Assembly: GCA_018195615.1 (NCBI GenBank)
Contig: JAGTPG010000002.1
Coordinates: 5,883,501 to 5,947,500, forward strand
From: Streptomyces tuirus
GTDB lineage: Bacteria; Actinomycetota; Actinomycetes; Streptomycetales; Streptomycetaceae
Direction of reading: 5' to 3'
Length of the DNA stretch: 64,000 nucleotides
The notes beneath the pieces were generated by a model. That model had not been told where the DNA came from and ran no database searches. It saw only the letters and a list, made by a program, of their open reading frames with translations. This document shows, piece after piece, positions 15,876-24,960 of the stretch (position 1 is its first letter; each line of letters begins with the position of its first letter). Made by a program: the position numbers and the translations under genes.

Positions 15876-16064
15876 CGCACGACCGATCCCTCTGCATCCA
15901 TCGCAGAGATTCGCGCGACGCGAGCTGAATATGTTCATACGCAGGACCCAAGCCGATACGGCTTGACACCCCCGGTTCGGAGGCCGGGGACCCAGTTCGT
16001 ACCTCGTACGGCGGCTGGGGGTCGGTTCTGTGGAAGACCTCCGACAAGTAACTGGAGCCATTGA

Positions 16065-16445
16065 ATGGCACGCGTTTCCGGTGTTGACATCCCGCGCGAC
16101 AAGCGCGTGGAGATCGCCCTCACCTACGTGTTCGGCATCGGCCGGACTCTGTCCCAGCAGACGCTGGCCGCCACCGGCGTGGACCCGAACACCCGTGTTC
16201 GTGACCTCTCCGAGGAGCAGCTGGTCGCGATCCGCGAGTTCGTCGACAACAACATCAAGACCGAGGGTGACCTCCGTCGCGAGATCCAGGCCGACATCCG
16301 CCGCAAGGTCGAGATCGGTACCTACCAGGGTCTGCGTCACCGCCGCGGTCTGCCCGTCCGCGGTCAGCGCACCAGCACCAACGCCCGCACCCGCAAGGGC
16401 CCGCGTCGCGCCATCGCCGGCAAGAAGAAGCCGGGCAAGAAGTAG
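16065..16445 (+). CDS. rpsM: 30S ribosomal protein S13
   Basis: uS13, 126 residues, in the head of the 30S, making bridges to the 50S and contacting P-site tRNA. Signature: ARVSGVDIPRDKRVEIALT and GLRHRRGLPVRGQRTSTNA, with a basic C-terminal tail ending KKKPGKK. Intact. rpsK follows after 64 bases. Confidence 0.97.
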   Translation: MARVSGVDIPRDKRVEIALTYVFGIGRTLSQQTLAATGVDPNTRVRDLSEEQLVAIREFVDNNIKTEGDLRREIQADIRRKVEIGTYQGLRHRRGLPVRGQRTSTNARTRKGPRRAIAGKKKPGKK

Positions 16446-16509
16446 TCCTCAGCGGACGCTCGTCAGCGGTCTTCGCTGCAGGACCGACCACCTCCCGTAG
16501 GAGTTATAG

Positions 16510-16913
16510 ATGCCCCCAAGGGTCGTCAGGGCGCTGCCAAGAAGGTGCGCCGCAAGGAAAAGAAGAACGTCGCTCACGGCCACGCGCACATCAAGAGCAC
16601 GTTCAACAACACGATCGTCTCGATCACGGACCCGTCCGGCAACGTGATCTCCTGGGCCTCCGCCGGCCACGTCGGCTTCAAGGGCTCCCGGAAGTCCACG
16701 CCGTTCGCCGCGCAGATGGCCGCCGAGTCGGCCGCCCGCCGCGCCCAGGAGCACGGCATGCGCAAGGTCGACGTGTTCGTCAAGGGCCCGGGCTCCGGTC
16801 GTGAGACCGCGATCCGCTCCCTGCAGGCCACGGGCCTCGAGGTCGGCTCCATCCAGGACGTCACCCCGACCCCGCACAACGGCTGCCGTCCGCCGAAGCG
16901 CCGCCGCGTCTGA
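16510..16913 (+). CDS. rpsK: 30S ribosomal protein S11 (frameshifted near its start)
   Basis: uS11, 134 residues when corrected, on the platform of the 30S beside the E site. The main frame shows HIKSTFNNTIVSITDPSGN, ASAGHVGFKGSRKSTPFAA and the end NGCRPPKRRRV. The ATG at 16510 is followed by a C run (16513-16517) that is one C short. Restoring it gives MPPKGRQGAAKKVRRKEKK in frame with the rest. The gene is essential, so a sequence error is likely. Its 3' end is repeated 99 bases downstream. Confidence 0.94.
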
Positions 16914-17015
16914 CGCACCGGCTCGGTCGGTCGGCATCCTGCTGGGGGTGCGGGGGTCGCCCCCGCAATGTCGCAGCACGGCTGCCGTCCGCCGAAGCGC
17001 CGCCGCGTCTGACGC
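16879..17015 (+). repeat. Direct repeat of the rpsK 3' end
   Basis: The last 38 bases around the rpsK stop (16879-16916) recur exactly at 16978-17015, offset 99 bases. Both copies encode GCRPPKRRRV and a stop. The second copy is a non-coding remnant in the rpsK-rpoA gap. Between the copies sits a GCGGGGGTCGCCCCCGC hairpin. Further on, the gap has hairpins CCGTCCC/GGGACGG near 17091-17113 and a GTCGGG/CCCGAC type stem before rpoA. Confidence 0.75.
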
Positions 17016-17165
17016 GACGCCTTCGGGTTCACGGTTTTCGGGCGGTACGGCACCGTAAAAGGGCCGTATCGCCCGTACCCTTGCAGTACCCGTCCCTTTC
17101 TGTCGGGGACGGTTCAAGTCGGGCGTCAAATAGCGGGCGCCCCGACTGAAGGATCTGATCCACAC

Positions 17166-18188
17166 ATGCTGATCGCTCAGCGTCCCTCGTTGACCGAAGA
17201 GGTCGTCGACGAGTTCCGCTCCCGGTTCGTGATCGAGCCGCTGGAGCCGGGCTTCGGTTACACCCTCGGCAACTCCCTCCGCCGGACCCTCCTCTCCTCG
17301 ATCCCGGGTGCGGCGGTCACGTCCATCCGCATCGACGGCGTGCTGCACGAGTTCACCACCGTGCCGGGCGTCAAGGAGGACGTCACCGACCTGATCCTCA
17401 ACATCAAGCAGCTGGTCGTCTCCTCGGAGCACGACGAGCCGGTCGTGATGTACCTGCGCAAGCAGGGCCCGGGTCTGGTCACCGCCGCCGACATCGCGCC
17501 CCCGGCCGGTGTCGAGGTGCACAACCCCGACCTCGTCCTCGCCACGCTCAACGGCAAGGGCAAGCTGGAGATGGAGCTGACGGTCGAGCGTGGCCGTGGC
17601 TACGTCTCCGCCGTGCAGAACAAGCAGGTCGGCCAGGAGATCGGCCGGATTCCGGTCGACTCGATCTACTCGCCGGTGCTCAAGGTCACGTACAAGGTCG
17701 AGGCCACGCGTGTCGAGCAGCGGACCGACTTCGACAAGCTGATCGTCGACGTCGAGACCAAGCAGGCGATGCGTCCGCGTGACGCCATGGCCTCCGCCGG
17801 TAAGACCCTGGTCGAGCTGTTCGGTCTCGCCCGTGAGCTCAACATCGACGCCGAGGGCATCGACATGGGTCCGTCCCCGACGGACGCCGCGCTCGCCGCC
17901 GATCTGGCGCTGCCGATCGAGGAGCTGGAGCTCACCGTTCGGTCGTACAACTGCCTCAAGCGTGAGGGCATCCACTCCGTGGGTGAGCTCGTGGCGCGTT
18001 CCGAGGCCGACCTCCTCGACATTCGCAACTTCGGTGCGAAGTCCATCGACGAGGTCAAGGCGAAGCTGGCCGGCATGGGCCTGGCGCTCAAGGACTCGCC
18101 TCCCGGGTTCGACCCGACCGCTGCCGCCGATGCCTTTGGTGCGGACGACGACGCGGACGCGGGCTTCGTGGAGACCGAGCAGTACTAA
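17166..18188 (+). CDS. rpoA: DNA-directed RNA polymerase subunit alpha
   Basis: 340 residues. The N-terminal domain (about 1-230) dimerises and nucleates core assembly: EPLEPGFGYTLGNSLRRTL is the hallmark. The C-terminal domain (about 245-315) binds activators and UP elements: SYNCLKREGIHSVGEL and RNFGAKSIDEVKAKL. The tail is acidic. Start ATG follows AAGGATCTGATCCACAC. It is followed by rplQ as usual. Confidence 0.98.
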   Translation: MLIAQRPSLTEEVVDEFRSRFVIEPLEPGFGYTLGNSLRRTLLSSIPGAAVTSIRIDGVLHEFTTVPGVKEDVTDLILNIKQLVVSSEHDEPVVMYLRKQGPGLVTAADIAPPAGVEVHNPDLVLATLNGKGKLEMELTVERGRGYVSAVQNKQVGQEIGRIPVDSIYSPVLKVTYKVEATRVEQRTDFDKLIVDVETKQAMRPRDAMASAGKTLVELFGLARELNIDAEGIDMGPSPTDAALAADLALPIEELELTVRSYNCLKREGIHSVGELVARSEADLLDIRNFGAKSIDEVKAKLAGMGLALKDSPPGFDPTAAADAFGADDDADAGFVETEQY

Positions 18189-18222
18189 GAGCTCGGGCCA
18201 ATCGGTTCGATCTTGGGCGCGG

Positions 18223-18260
18223 GTGCGCTGTGGCTTGTCGCGCAGTTCCCCGCGCCCCTT
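18223..18260 (+). repeat. Streptomyces-type intergenic repeat, copy B
   Basis: Contains TGGCTTGTCGCGCAGTTCCC followed by CGCGCCCCTT, closely matching the copy after map. It lies just after rpoA. Confidence 0.6.
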
Positions 18261-18374
18261 CCGGACGACGCGCCCCTTCGGGGCTTGTCGTCCGGATCTC
18301 TGACAGGCGACCGCCTGCTCAGATACTGACCCCGGTACCTGATACGGCCGGGGCAGACACCTAGGAGAAACACC

Positions 18375-18881
18375 ATGCCGAAGCCCACCAAGGGTGCCCG
18401 TCTGGGCGGCAGCGCCGCGCACGAGAAGCTGATGCTCGCGAACCTCGCGAAGTCGCTGTTCGAGCACGGTCGTATCACCACCACCGAGGCGAAGGCCCGC
18501 CGCCTGCGCCCGTACGCCGAGCGTCTGGTCACCAAGGCGAAGAAGGGCGACCTTCACAACCGCCGTCAGGTGCTCCAGGTCATCACGGACAAGAGCGTCG
18601 TCCACACGCTCTTCACCGAGATCGGCCCGCGCTACGAGAACCGTCCGGGTGGCTACACCCGCATCACCAAGATCGGTAACCGCCGTGGCGACAACGCGCC
18701 CATGGCTGTCATCGAGCTGGTCGAGGCGCTGACGGTGGCGCAGGAGGCGACCGGCGAGGCCGAGGCCGCTACCAAGCGTGCGGTCAAGGAAGACGCCCTC
18801 AAGAAGGACGAGGCCGTCGAGGACACCAAGCCGGCCGACGAGGCCGCGGAGGCTTCCGCCGAGGAGTCCAAGGACGCCTGA
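18375..18881 (+). CDS. rplQ: 50S ribosomal protein L17
   Basis: bL17, 168 residues. The core (about 1-118) has MPKPTKGARLGGSAAHEKL, ITTTEAKARRLRPYAERL and RPGGYTRITKIGNRRGDN. It is followed by a charged Ala/Glu/Lys-rich tail of about 50 residues, an actinobacterial extension. The start is preceded by TAGGAGAAACACC. The alpha block ends here, before a repeat and a strong terminator. Confidence 0.97.
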   Translation: MPKPTKGARLGGSAAHEKLMLANLAKSLFEHGRITTTEAKARRLRPYAERLVTKAKKGDLHNRRQVLQVITDKSVVHTLFTEIGPRYENRPGGYTRITKIGNRRGDNAPMAVIELVEALTVAQEATGEAEAATKRAVKEDALKKDEAVEDTKPADEAAEASAEESKDA

Positions 18882-18902
18882 GCGTCTGCCGGGGACTGTT
18901 GA

Positions 18903-18980
18903 CCGGCGGCTGCGGCTTCGTCGTGGTTGTTCGCGCCCGCGCGGCGGTAGCCGCAGATTCAACACAGCCCCGCGCCCCTG
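18903..18980 (+). repeat. Streptomyces-type intergenic repeat, copy C (long form)
   Basis: Has TCGTGGTTGTTCGCG like the other copies. CAGTTCCC is replaced by a ~30-base segment with a CGGCGGTAGCCG hairpin, before CCCCGCGCCCCTGAG. This looks like a longer variant of the same family. Confidence 0.55.
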
Positions 18981-18990
18981 AGAGGGCGTT

Positions 18991-19028
18991 GGCGGGTCCG
19001 TTCCTTTTGAGGGACGGGCCCGCCTTTT
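18991..19028 (+). terminator. Rho-independent terminator after rplQ
   Basis: A 14-base-pair stem (18991-19004 with 19011-19024, two G-T wobbles) with a TTTTGA loop is followed by TTTT. It is one of the most classical terminators in the window. Confidence 0.8.
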
Positions 19029-19049
19029 GTGTTCTGAGAGGATCTGTAC

Positions 19050-19903
19050 GTGAGTGATGAAGCAGCGCCCGGGTACGTCCGGGTCCGGCTCGATCTGTCG
19101 TACGACGGGAGTGAGTTCTCCGGGTGGGCCAAGCAGGCCGGGGGCGGCGGACCGTGCAGGGGGAGATCGAGGACGCCCTGCGGACCGTGACGCGCTCGAA
19201 GGAGACCTACGAACTGACCGTGGCCGGGCGTACCGACGCCGGGGTGCACGCGCGGGGGCAGGTAGCGCATGTCGATCTGCCGCGTGAGGTCTGGGCCGAG
19301 CACCACCAGAAGCTGCTCAAGCGGCTCGCCGGGCGGCTGCCCCGTGACGTACGGGTCTGGGCCCTCAGGGAGGCGCCCAGTGGCTTCAACGCGCGGTTCT
19401 CGGCCGTCTGGCGGCGGTACGCCTATCGCGTCACCGACAATCCCGGCGGCGTCGACCCGCTGCTGCGCAACCACGTGCTGTGGCACGACTGGCCCCTGGA
19501 CGTCGACGCCATGAACGAGGCCGCGCGGCGGCTGCTCGGTGAGCACGACTTCGCCGCCTACTGCAAGAAGCGCGAGGGCGCGACGACGATCCGCACGCTC
19601 CAGGAGCTGAGTCTCGTGAAGGGCGCGGACGGGATCATCACGGCGACCGTGCGGGCCGACGCCTTCTGTCACAACATGGTGCGCTCGCTGATCGGGGCGC
19701 TGCTGTTCGTGGGCGACGGGCACCGGCCGCCGGACTGGCCCGGGAAGGTGCTGGCGGCCGGCGTACGGGACTCGGCCGTGCATGTCGTACGGCCGCACGG
19801 GCTGACCCTGGAGGAGGTCGGCTACCCGGCCGACGACCTGCTCGCCGCGCGCAACAAGGAGGCGCGGAACAAGCGGTCGCTGCCGTCGGCGGGCTGCTGC
19901 TGA
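19050..19903 (+). CDS. truA: tRNA pseudouridine synthase A (frameshifted near its start)
   Basis: Converts uridines 38-40 of the tRNA anticodon arm to pseudouridine. The GTG at 19050 starts MSDEAAPGYVRVRLDLSYDGSEF. One G is missing from the run at 19140-19144, after GWAKQAG. The other frame continues RRTVQGEIEDALRT and contains the catalytic Asp in VAGRTDAGVHARGQV, then FHNMVR-type CHNMVRSLIGALL. Corrected length is 284 residues. It follows the rplQ terminator, so it may have its own promoter. Confidence 0.92.
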
Positions 19904-19906
19904 CGC

Positions 19907-20778
19907 CTACTGGGCGGCAGCGGCGGACGCCTGGGCCTGGCCGCGTCGGTGGATCTGACGGAACGTGAACAGGTTCAGGTTGTCGCCCGTGGTGAACACG
20001 GCGGTGTCCTTCTCCGTCACGTCCTTGCCGCTGGTGAAGCCGGCGTTGGTGAAGTAGGCGTAGCGGCCGTAGGAGTTGCTGGTCGTGCGGCAGAACCCGG
20101 ACTCGCAGAAGGCCTTCACACCGCCGCCGGAGAGCGACTTGACGAAGCTCTTCTTGTTGGTCTGGCTCTTGGCCTTGGCGGCCTGGGCCTCGGTGTCGAA
20201 GACCGCCACGCCGACCGTCACCGCGATGCCGTCCTTGGAGTAGGTGGCGCGTATCAGGCGGGTGCAGTCGTTCGCGGTGAGGACCTTGGGGAGGGTGCCG
20301 CCCGACGCCGAGGCGCAGTTCCTCGTGTCAGCGGTCGGGCCCTTCTTGTAGACCGTCTCGCCCATGGTCAGCTGGGTGCCGGGGAAGAGGGTGTCCGGGC
20401 TGAGCGGAGCCGTGTCCTTCTTGGCGCTGGCGATGAAGTCCTTCGGATCCAGCGGGGGAGGGGCGCTGGTCGGGGCGAACGACGGGGCCGAGGCGGTCTG
20501 GCTCGGGATGTCGGCCGAGGGCGCCTGGGAGGTCGGGTTGTTCGCCTGGTTGTCACCGCCCGCCGAGACCACGGCCACCGCGACGGCGGTACCGATGGCG
20601 ACGGTGGCGAGCGCGCCGCCGCCGACCAGCAGCAGCCGCCGACGTTTGTTGCGGGTCTCGGACGCCTCGGCGAGCGCCGCCCAGTCGGGAGACTGGCCGC
20701 CCCCGCTGTTCCAGGGCTGCTGCGACTGCGGTTTCCAGGGATCCCACTGGGACTGAGGTCCCCCTGCCCAAAGCTCAT
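19907..20778 (-). CDS. Membrane-anchored protein of unknown function (frameshifted near its start)
   Basis: With one base restored in the run at 20760-20764 the product is 290 residues. The N-terminus is rich in Gln, Pro and Trp (QWDPWKPQSQQPWN). It is followed by a basic KRRR stop-transfer and one membrane helix at about residues 49-72. The rest is outside the membrane: a Pro/Ser/Ala linker, then a domain with four Cys, including NDCTRLIRATYS and FCESGFCRT. The topology suggests a type II anchored protein, cytoplasm to exterior. It is convergent with truA. I do not recognise the extracellular domain, and the function is unknown. Confidence 0.7.
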
Positions 20779-20852
20779 GGGGCGCATCTTAGACGGGACA
20801 TGGGGTGTGCTGGTCCGCCTGGATCGGCTCCGCAACCCCTAGCGTTCCTCCC

Positions 20853-21041
20853 ATGCGGACAGGCAAAGGCGACATCTCCGGGTGGTTGGGACGACTGGTG
20901 TCGGCCGTGGTGCTGCTGGTGTGTCTGTCGTCCTGGCCGTCGCTCGCGGTCGGGGTGTGGCCGTCCGTCGTGGTCGGGGCGGTGCGGGCGTTCCGCCGGC
21001 CCGCGGTGGCCGTTCCGTGCCGCGTTGGTGCGTCGCTGTGA
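20853..21041 (+). CDS. Small hypothetical protein
   Basis: A 62-residue frame from ATG 20853 with a hydrophobic segment LVSAVVLLVCLSSWPSLAV and further valine-rich sequence. It is divergent from the anchored protein, whose start is 74 bases away. No clear Shine-Dalgarno sequence precedes the ATG. I see no family signature. Given the many base deletions in this sequence, the true C-terminus could differ. Low confidence that it is a gene. Confidence 0.3.
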   Translation: MRTGKGDISGWLGRLVSAVVLLVCLSSWPSLAVGVWPSVVVGAVRAFRRPAVAVPCRVGASL

Positions 21042-21172
21042 CCGCCGAGGTGCTGCTCTCCTCGGTGTTCCCGTATGTGCGGCCGGTCCGGTGGCGGACG
21101 CTGAGACGGGCTGTCACCGTGTGTGCCGTGCTGTGCACGCCGGGGCGTCGCCGGCGGCGGTGATCCCGCGTT

Positions 21173-21201
21173 TTGACCCTTGTCCCGAGCCCCGGTATCC
21201 T
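21173..21201 (+). promoter_or_regulatory. Promoter of rplM-rpsI
   Basis: TTGACC (21173-21178) and TATCCT (21196-21201) are 17 bases apart, an excellent housekeeping match. It gives a leader of about 170 bases before rplM, which includes a CGGGCCC-type hairpin near 21240-21270. Nothing else is visible in the gap 21042-21380. Confidence 0.65.
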
Positions 21202-21380
21202 GCTGGTTCGTTGTGTATTGGCTTGCTCATTCTCACGGGACGGGCCCTTACACCGGTCCACCGGGCCGATGACCAGCGACCCCACGTACGCGGTATGCGT
21301 CGCCGCCGTGCGGTCCAGGCTGTCGTGATCGTTTCGGTGACCTGTTCAGGACCATTCACTCGAAGCGAAGGCTACGAACC

Positions 21381-21824
21381 GTGCGTACGTACAGCCCCAA
21401 GCCCGGCGATGTGACGCGCCAGTGGCACGTCATTGACGCTCAGGACGTCGTCCTGGGCCGTCTCGCCTCCACCGCGGCCACCCTTCTGCGGGGCAAGCAC
21501 AAGCCGATCTACGCGCCGCACGTCGACGCTGGTGACTTCGTCATCATCATCAACGCCGACAAGGTGCACCTCTCCGGCAACAAGCGGACCCAGAAGATGG
21601 CCTACCGCCACTCCGGCTACCCGGGTGGTCTGCGCTCCGTCCGTTACGACGAGCTGCTGGACAAGAACCCGGAGAAGGCCATCGAGAAGGCCGTCAAGGG
21701 CATGCTCCCGAAGAACTCCCTGGGCCGTCAGATGCTCTCGAAGCTGAAGGTCTACAAGGGTGACCAGCACCCGCACGGCGCGCAGCAGCCGCAGCCGTAC
21801 GAGATCACCCAGGTCGCGCAGTAA
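21381..21824 (+). CDS. rplM: 50S ribosomal protein L13
   Basis: uL13, 147 residues, an early 50S assembly protein. Signature: RQWHVIDAQDVVLGRLAS, GDFVIIINADKVHLSGNK and KGMLPKNSLGRQM. The GTG start (MRTYSPKPGD) is 42 bases and one gene ahead of rpsI, the universal L13-S9 pair. Confidence 0.97.
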   Translation: MRTYSPKPGDVTRQWHVIDAQDVVLGRLASTAATLLRGKHKPIYAPHVDAGDFVIIINADKVHLSGNKRTQKMAYRHSGYPGGLRSVRYDELLDKNPEKAIEKAVKGMLPKNSLGRQMLSKLKVYKGDQHPHGAQQPQPYEITQVAQ

Positions 21825-21866
21825 GTCCGGCCACCCCCTAAGACTGAAGAGAATCTGAGGAGAATC

Positions 21867-22379
21867 GTGGCCGAGACCACTGCCGAGCAGCCGCTCGAAG
21901 AGCTTGACATCGACAGCTACACCACCGAGTCCGAGGTCCCCGTCGAGGGTGAGTACACCTCGGAGTCCATGGCCTCCCGCTTCGGTGAGCCCCAGCCCGC
22001 CGCCGGCCTGGGCCGCCGTAAGAACGCCATCGCCCGTGTCCGGATCGTCCCGGGCACCGGCAAGTGGAAGATCAACGGTCGCACCCTCGAGGACTACTTC
22101 CCGAACAAGGTGCACCAGCAGGAAGTCAACGAGCCGTTCAAGGTTCTCGAGCTCGAGGGCCGCTACGACGTCGTCGCCCGCATCGCCGGTGGCGGTGTCT
22201 CCGGCCAGGCCGGTGCGCTCCGTCTCGGTGTCGCCCGCGCGCTGAACGAGGCGGACGTCGACAACAACCGCGGCCCGCTGAAGAAGGCCGGCTTCCTCAA
22301 GCGCGACGACCGTGCGGTCGAGCGCAAGAAGGCCGGTCTGAAGAAGGCCCGCAAGGCCCCGCAGTACAGCAAGCGCTAA
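21867..22379 (+). CDS. rpsI: 30S ribosomal protein S9
   Basis: uS9, 170 residues; its C-terminal tail contacts P-site tRNA. Core: GRRKNAIARVRIVPGTGKW, GGGVSGQAGALRLGVARAL and the invariant tail KKARKAPQYSKR. An acidic N-terminal extension of about 40 residues (AETTAEQPLEELDIDSYTT) is an actinobacterial feature. The GTG start follows TGAGGAGAATC. Confidence 0.97.
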   Translation: MAETTAEQPLEELDIDSYTTESEVPVEGEYTSESMASRFGEPQPAAGLGRRKNAIARVRIVPGTGKWKINGRTLEDYFPNKVHQQEVNEPFKVLELEGRYDVVARIAGGGVSGQAGALRLGVARALNEADVDNNRGPLKKAGFLKRDDRAVERKKAGLKKARKAPQYSKR

Positions 22380-22416
22380 TCGCGTCGCCTGTCCTTGCGA
22401 CTGGCTTCGCAACGAT

Positions 22417-22449
22417 CGCCCCGGCGGCACGGACTGTGCTGCCGGGGCG
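22417..22449 (+). terminator. Terminator after rpsI
   Basis: A 14-base-pair stem with one G-T pair (22417-22430 with 22436-22449) and a GGACT loop, followed by GTTCGTTT. Confidence 0.7.
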
Positions 22450-22544
22450 GTTCGTTTACACAACCCCTACCGCCCCCGGACAGTCTCAGGGGATGTACTT
22501 GGGGAGTGAGCCGCACTCTCTTCAGCAATTCGGAGGACACCACA

Positions 22545-23903
22545 GTGGGACGACTCTTCGGCACGGACGGCGTGCGCGGTGTCGCCAACGCGGACCTGAC
22601 TGCGGAGATGGCGCTGGGCCTCTCCGTAGCCGCGGCGCACGTACTGGCCGAGGCGGGCACGTTCGAGGGACACCGGCCGACCGCGGTCGTCGGGCGTGAT
22701 CCGCGCGCATCCGGGGAGTTCCTCGAGGCCGCCGTGGTCGCGGGCCTCGCCAGCGCCGGCGTCGACGTCCTGCGGGTCGGCGTGCTGCCGACGCCCGCGG
22801 TGGCTTACCTGACCGGGGAGCTCGGAGCCGACCTCGGTGTGATGCTCTCCGCGAGCCACAACGCCATGCCCGACAACGGCATCAAGTTCTTCGCGCGCGG
22901 TGGGCACAAGCTCGCGGACGAGCTGGAGGACCGGATCGAGTCCGTCTACGAGGAGCACCGCACCGGTGCGCCGTGGGACCGGCCGACCGGGTCCGGGGTG
23001 GGCCGCGTCCGTGAGTACGGCGAGGGCTTCGACCGGTATGTCGAGCATCTGCTGGGTGCGCTGCCGAACCGGCTCGACGGGCTGAAGGTCGTCCTCGACG
23101 AGGCGCACGGTGCCGCCGCCCGGGTCTCGCCGGAGGCGTTCCAGCGGGCCGGGGCCGAGGTCGTCACGATCGGCGCCGAGCCGGACGGGCTCAACATCAA
23201 CGACGGCTGCGGCTCGACGCACCTCGACAAGATCAAGGCCGCCGTCGTCGAGCACGGGGCCGACCTCGGCATCGCGCACGACGGGGACGCAGACCGGTGC
23301 CTCGCCGTGGACCACACCGGCGCGGAGGTGGACGGGGACCAGATCCTGGCCGTGCTCGCGCTGGCGATGCGGGAACGCTCCGCTCTTCGGGCCGAGACGG
23401 TCGTGGCGACGGTGATGTCCAACCTGGGCTTCAAGCTGGCCATGGAGCGTGAGGGCATCCGGCTGGTGCAGACGGCTGTGGGCGACCGGTATGTGCTCGA
23501 GGAGATGAAGGAGCACGGGTTCGCGCTCGGGGGTGAGCAGTCCGGGCACGTGATCATCCTCGACCATGCGACGACGGGTGACGGGACGCTGACCGGCCTG
23601 ATGCTGGCGGCTCGGGTCGCCGGGACGGGTCGTCCCCTGCGGGAGCTGGCCGCTGTCATGGAGCGGTTGCCGCAGGTGCTGATCAATGTGCCGGACGTGG
23701 ACAGGTCCCGGGTGGGGACGTCCGCGGAGCTCGCGTCGGCGGTCGCGGACGCGGAGCGGGAGCTCGGGTCCACCGGGCGGGTGCTGCTGCGTCCCTCTGG
23801 GACCGAGCCGCTGGTCCGGGTGATGGTCGAGGCCGCGGATATCGAGCAGGCTCGCTCTGTTGCCGGGCGGCTGGCTGATGTGGTGAAGTCCGCGCTGGGG
23901 TAG
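22545..23903 (+). CDS. glmM: Phosphoglucosamine mutase
   Basis: Interconverts glucosamine-6-phosphate and glucosamine-1-phosphate on the way to UDP-GlcNAc, for peptidoglycan. The product is 452 residues. Starts MGRLFGTDGVRGVAN. The active-site phosphoserine loop is MLSASHNAMPDNGIKFF near residue 105, the metal site is HDGDADRCLAVD, the sugar loop is GEQSGHVI, and the phosphate loop is RPSGTEPLVRVMVE. GTG 22545 is chosen because GGAGG lies eight bases upstream. glmS, the preceding pathway step, lies about 5 kb downstream. Confidence 0.97.
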   Translation: MGRLFGTDGVRGVANADLTAEMALGLSVAAAHVLAEAGTFEGHRPTAVVGRDPRASGEFLEAAVVAGLASAGVDVLRVGVLPTPAVAYLTGELGADLGVMLSASHNAMPDNGIKFFARGGHKLADELEDRIESVYEEHRTGAPWDRPTGSGVGRVREYGEGFDRYVEHLLGALPNRLDGLKVVLDEAHGAAARVSPEAFQRAGAEVVTIGAEPDGLNINDGCGSTHLDKIKAAVVEHGADLGIAHDGDADRCLAVDHTGAEVDGDQILAVLALAMRERSALRAETVVATVMSNLGFKLAMEREGIRLVQTAVGDRYVLEEMKEHGFALGGEQSGHVIILDHATTGDGTLTGLMLAARVAGTGRPLRELAAVMERLPQVLINVPDVDRSRVGTSAELASAVADAERELGSTGRVLLRPSGTEPLVRVMVEAADIEQARSVAGRLADVVKSALG

Positions 23904-23939
23904 TGGCCTGTGCGGGTCCGGGGTGGGGGCTGCCGTTCG

Positions 23940-23989
23940 TTGCGGGCCGACCGTCGACCGTGGCTGGTCGCGCGGTTCCCCGCACCCCC
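23940..23989 (+). repeat. Streptomyces-type intergenic repeat, copy D
   Basis: TGGCTGGTCGCGCGGTTCCC followed by CGCACCCCCCTAA, between the convergent ends of glmM and the DUF389 gene. Confidence 0.5.
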
Positions 23990-24937
23990 CTAAGGTTTGG
24001 CGTTCCGCCGGCGTTGCTTGGTCCAGAGCCCTTTCTGGATCAGGAGGGTCAGCGTGCCGGCGACGACTATGCCCAGCAGGTTCAGCAGCAGCTGCTCCGT
24101 GGAACCCCAGGTCTGCTTCGTGTCGCCGTAGCTCAGGGCCACTGCCGCGTTCGCGGCGGCCGGGATCGTGGTGACCGAGATGGCCACGCCGACCAGGGCG
24201 CCGGACTTGGCGGAGGTCAGGGAGAGGGTGCCGGCGATGCCGGCCAGGACCGCCACGACGAAGGAGAACCAGTCCGGGGCGTAGATGAAGCCCGTGTTGG
24301 GGCGGTCGGCCCTGAGCTGTTGCTCGCTGAACAGGTCGACCCCGTCCATGAAGAGGCTGAAGGCGACCGTCACCGCCATGGCCACCGCGAAGCCGACCAG
24401 CAGGGCGGTCAGCGAGCGCAGGGCCAGTCGGGGGCGGCGCTGGACGATCGCGGTGCAGAAGCCGGCGAGCGGGCCGAACTCCGGGCCCACCGCCATGGCG
24501 CCCACGATCAGGATCGCGTTGTCCAGGACCACACCGCAGGCCGCGATCATCGTGGCGAGCGTGATGAACGCGAGGTAGGTGACGGAGAGGGTCGACTCCT
24601 CGTGCGTCGCGTCGGTCAGGTGCTCCCACAGGACCGCGTCCGCGCCCTCGCCGGGCGCGTCGGCCTCGGCCTTGTCGGCCCGCTCGGACAGCGACAGGTC
24701 GATGGACTCGACGGCGATGGAGCCGCTGGTGTCGATGCCCAGCTCCCGCAGGCCGGCGAGCAGTTCGTCGCCCGCCTCCCGCGCCACGTCGCACATCACC
24801 ACGTCCCCGGCGGGGTCGTGGGCGGTGTCCGGCAGCACGACGAGGTGGGTGGCGCCGACCGTCTTCTCGATCAGCAGCACCACCTCGTCCGTCTTGTCAG
24901 ACGGTGTGATCAGACGCAGGTGCAGCATGCTGACCAT
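23990..24937 (-). CDS. DUF389 family membrane protein
   Basis: 315 residues with a cytoplasmic N-terminal domain (about 1-120) and five or six membrane helices after it. The segment AILIVGAMAVGPEFGPLAGF and the later ALVGVAISVTTIPAAANAA are typical of DUF389 (TIGR00341 type) proteins. Their biochemical function is not established. Two in-frame ATG codons (24937 and 24928) compete as starts; neither has a strong ribosome binding site. It is convergent with glmM and 23 bases downstream of coaA, so it is probably co-transcribed with coaA. Confidence 0.85.
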   Translation of the reverse strand: MVSMLHLRLITPSDKTDEVVLLIEKTVGATHLVVLPDTAHDPAGDVVMCDVAREAGDELLAGLRELGIDTSGSIAVESIDLSLSERADKAEADAPGEGADAVLWEHLTDATHEESTLSVTYLAFITLATMIAACGVVLDNAILIVGAMAVGPEFGPLAGFCTAIVQRRPRLALRSLTALLVGFAVAMAVTVAFSLFMDGVDLFSEQQLRADRPNTGFIYAPDWFSFVVAVLAGIAGTLSLTSAKSGALVGVAISVTTIPAAANAAVALSYGDTKQTWGSTEQLLLNLLGIVVAGTLTLLIQKGLWTKQRRRNAKP

Positions 24938-24960
24938 CTAACCGGCCTTTTCCCCGGGCG

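Noticed and set aside
16449..18965. Long open frame of 838 codons on the minus strand over rpsK-rplQ
   Set aside because: Antisense to essential genes with strong codon bias. In GC-rich DNA the opposite frame is often open by chance.
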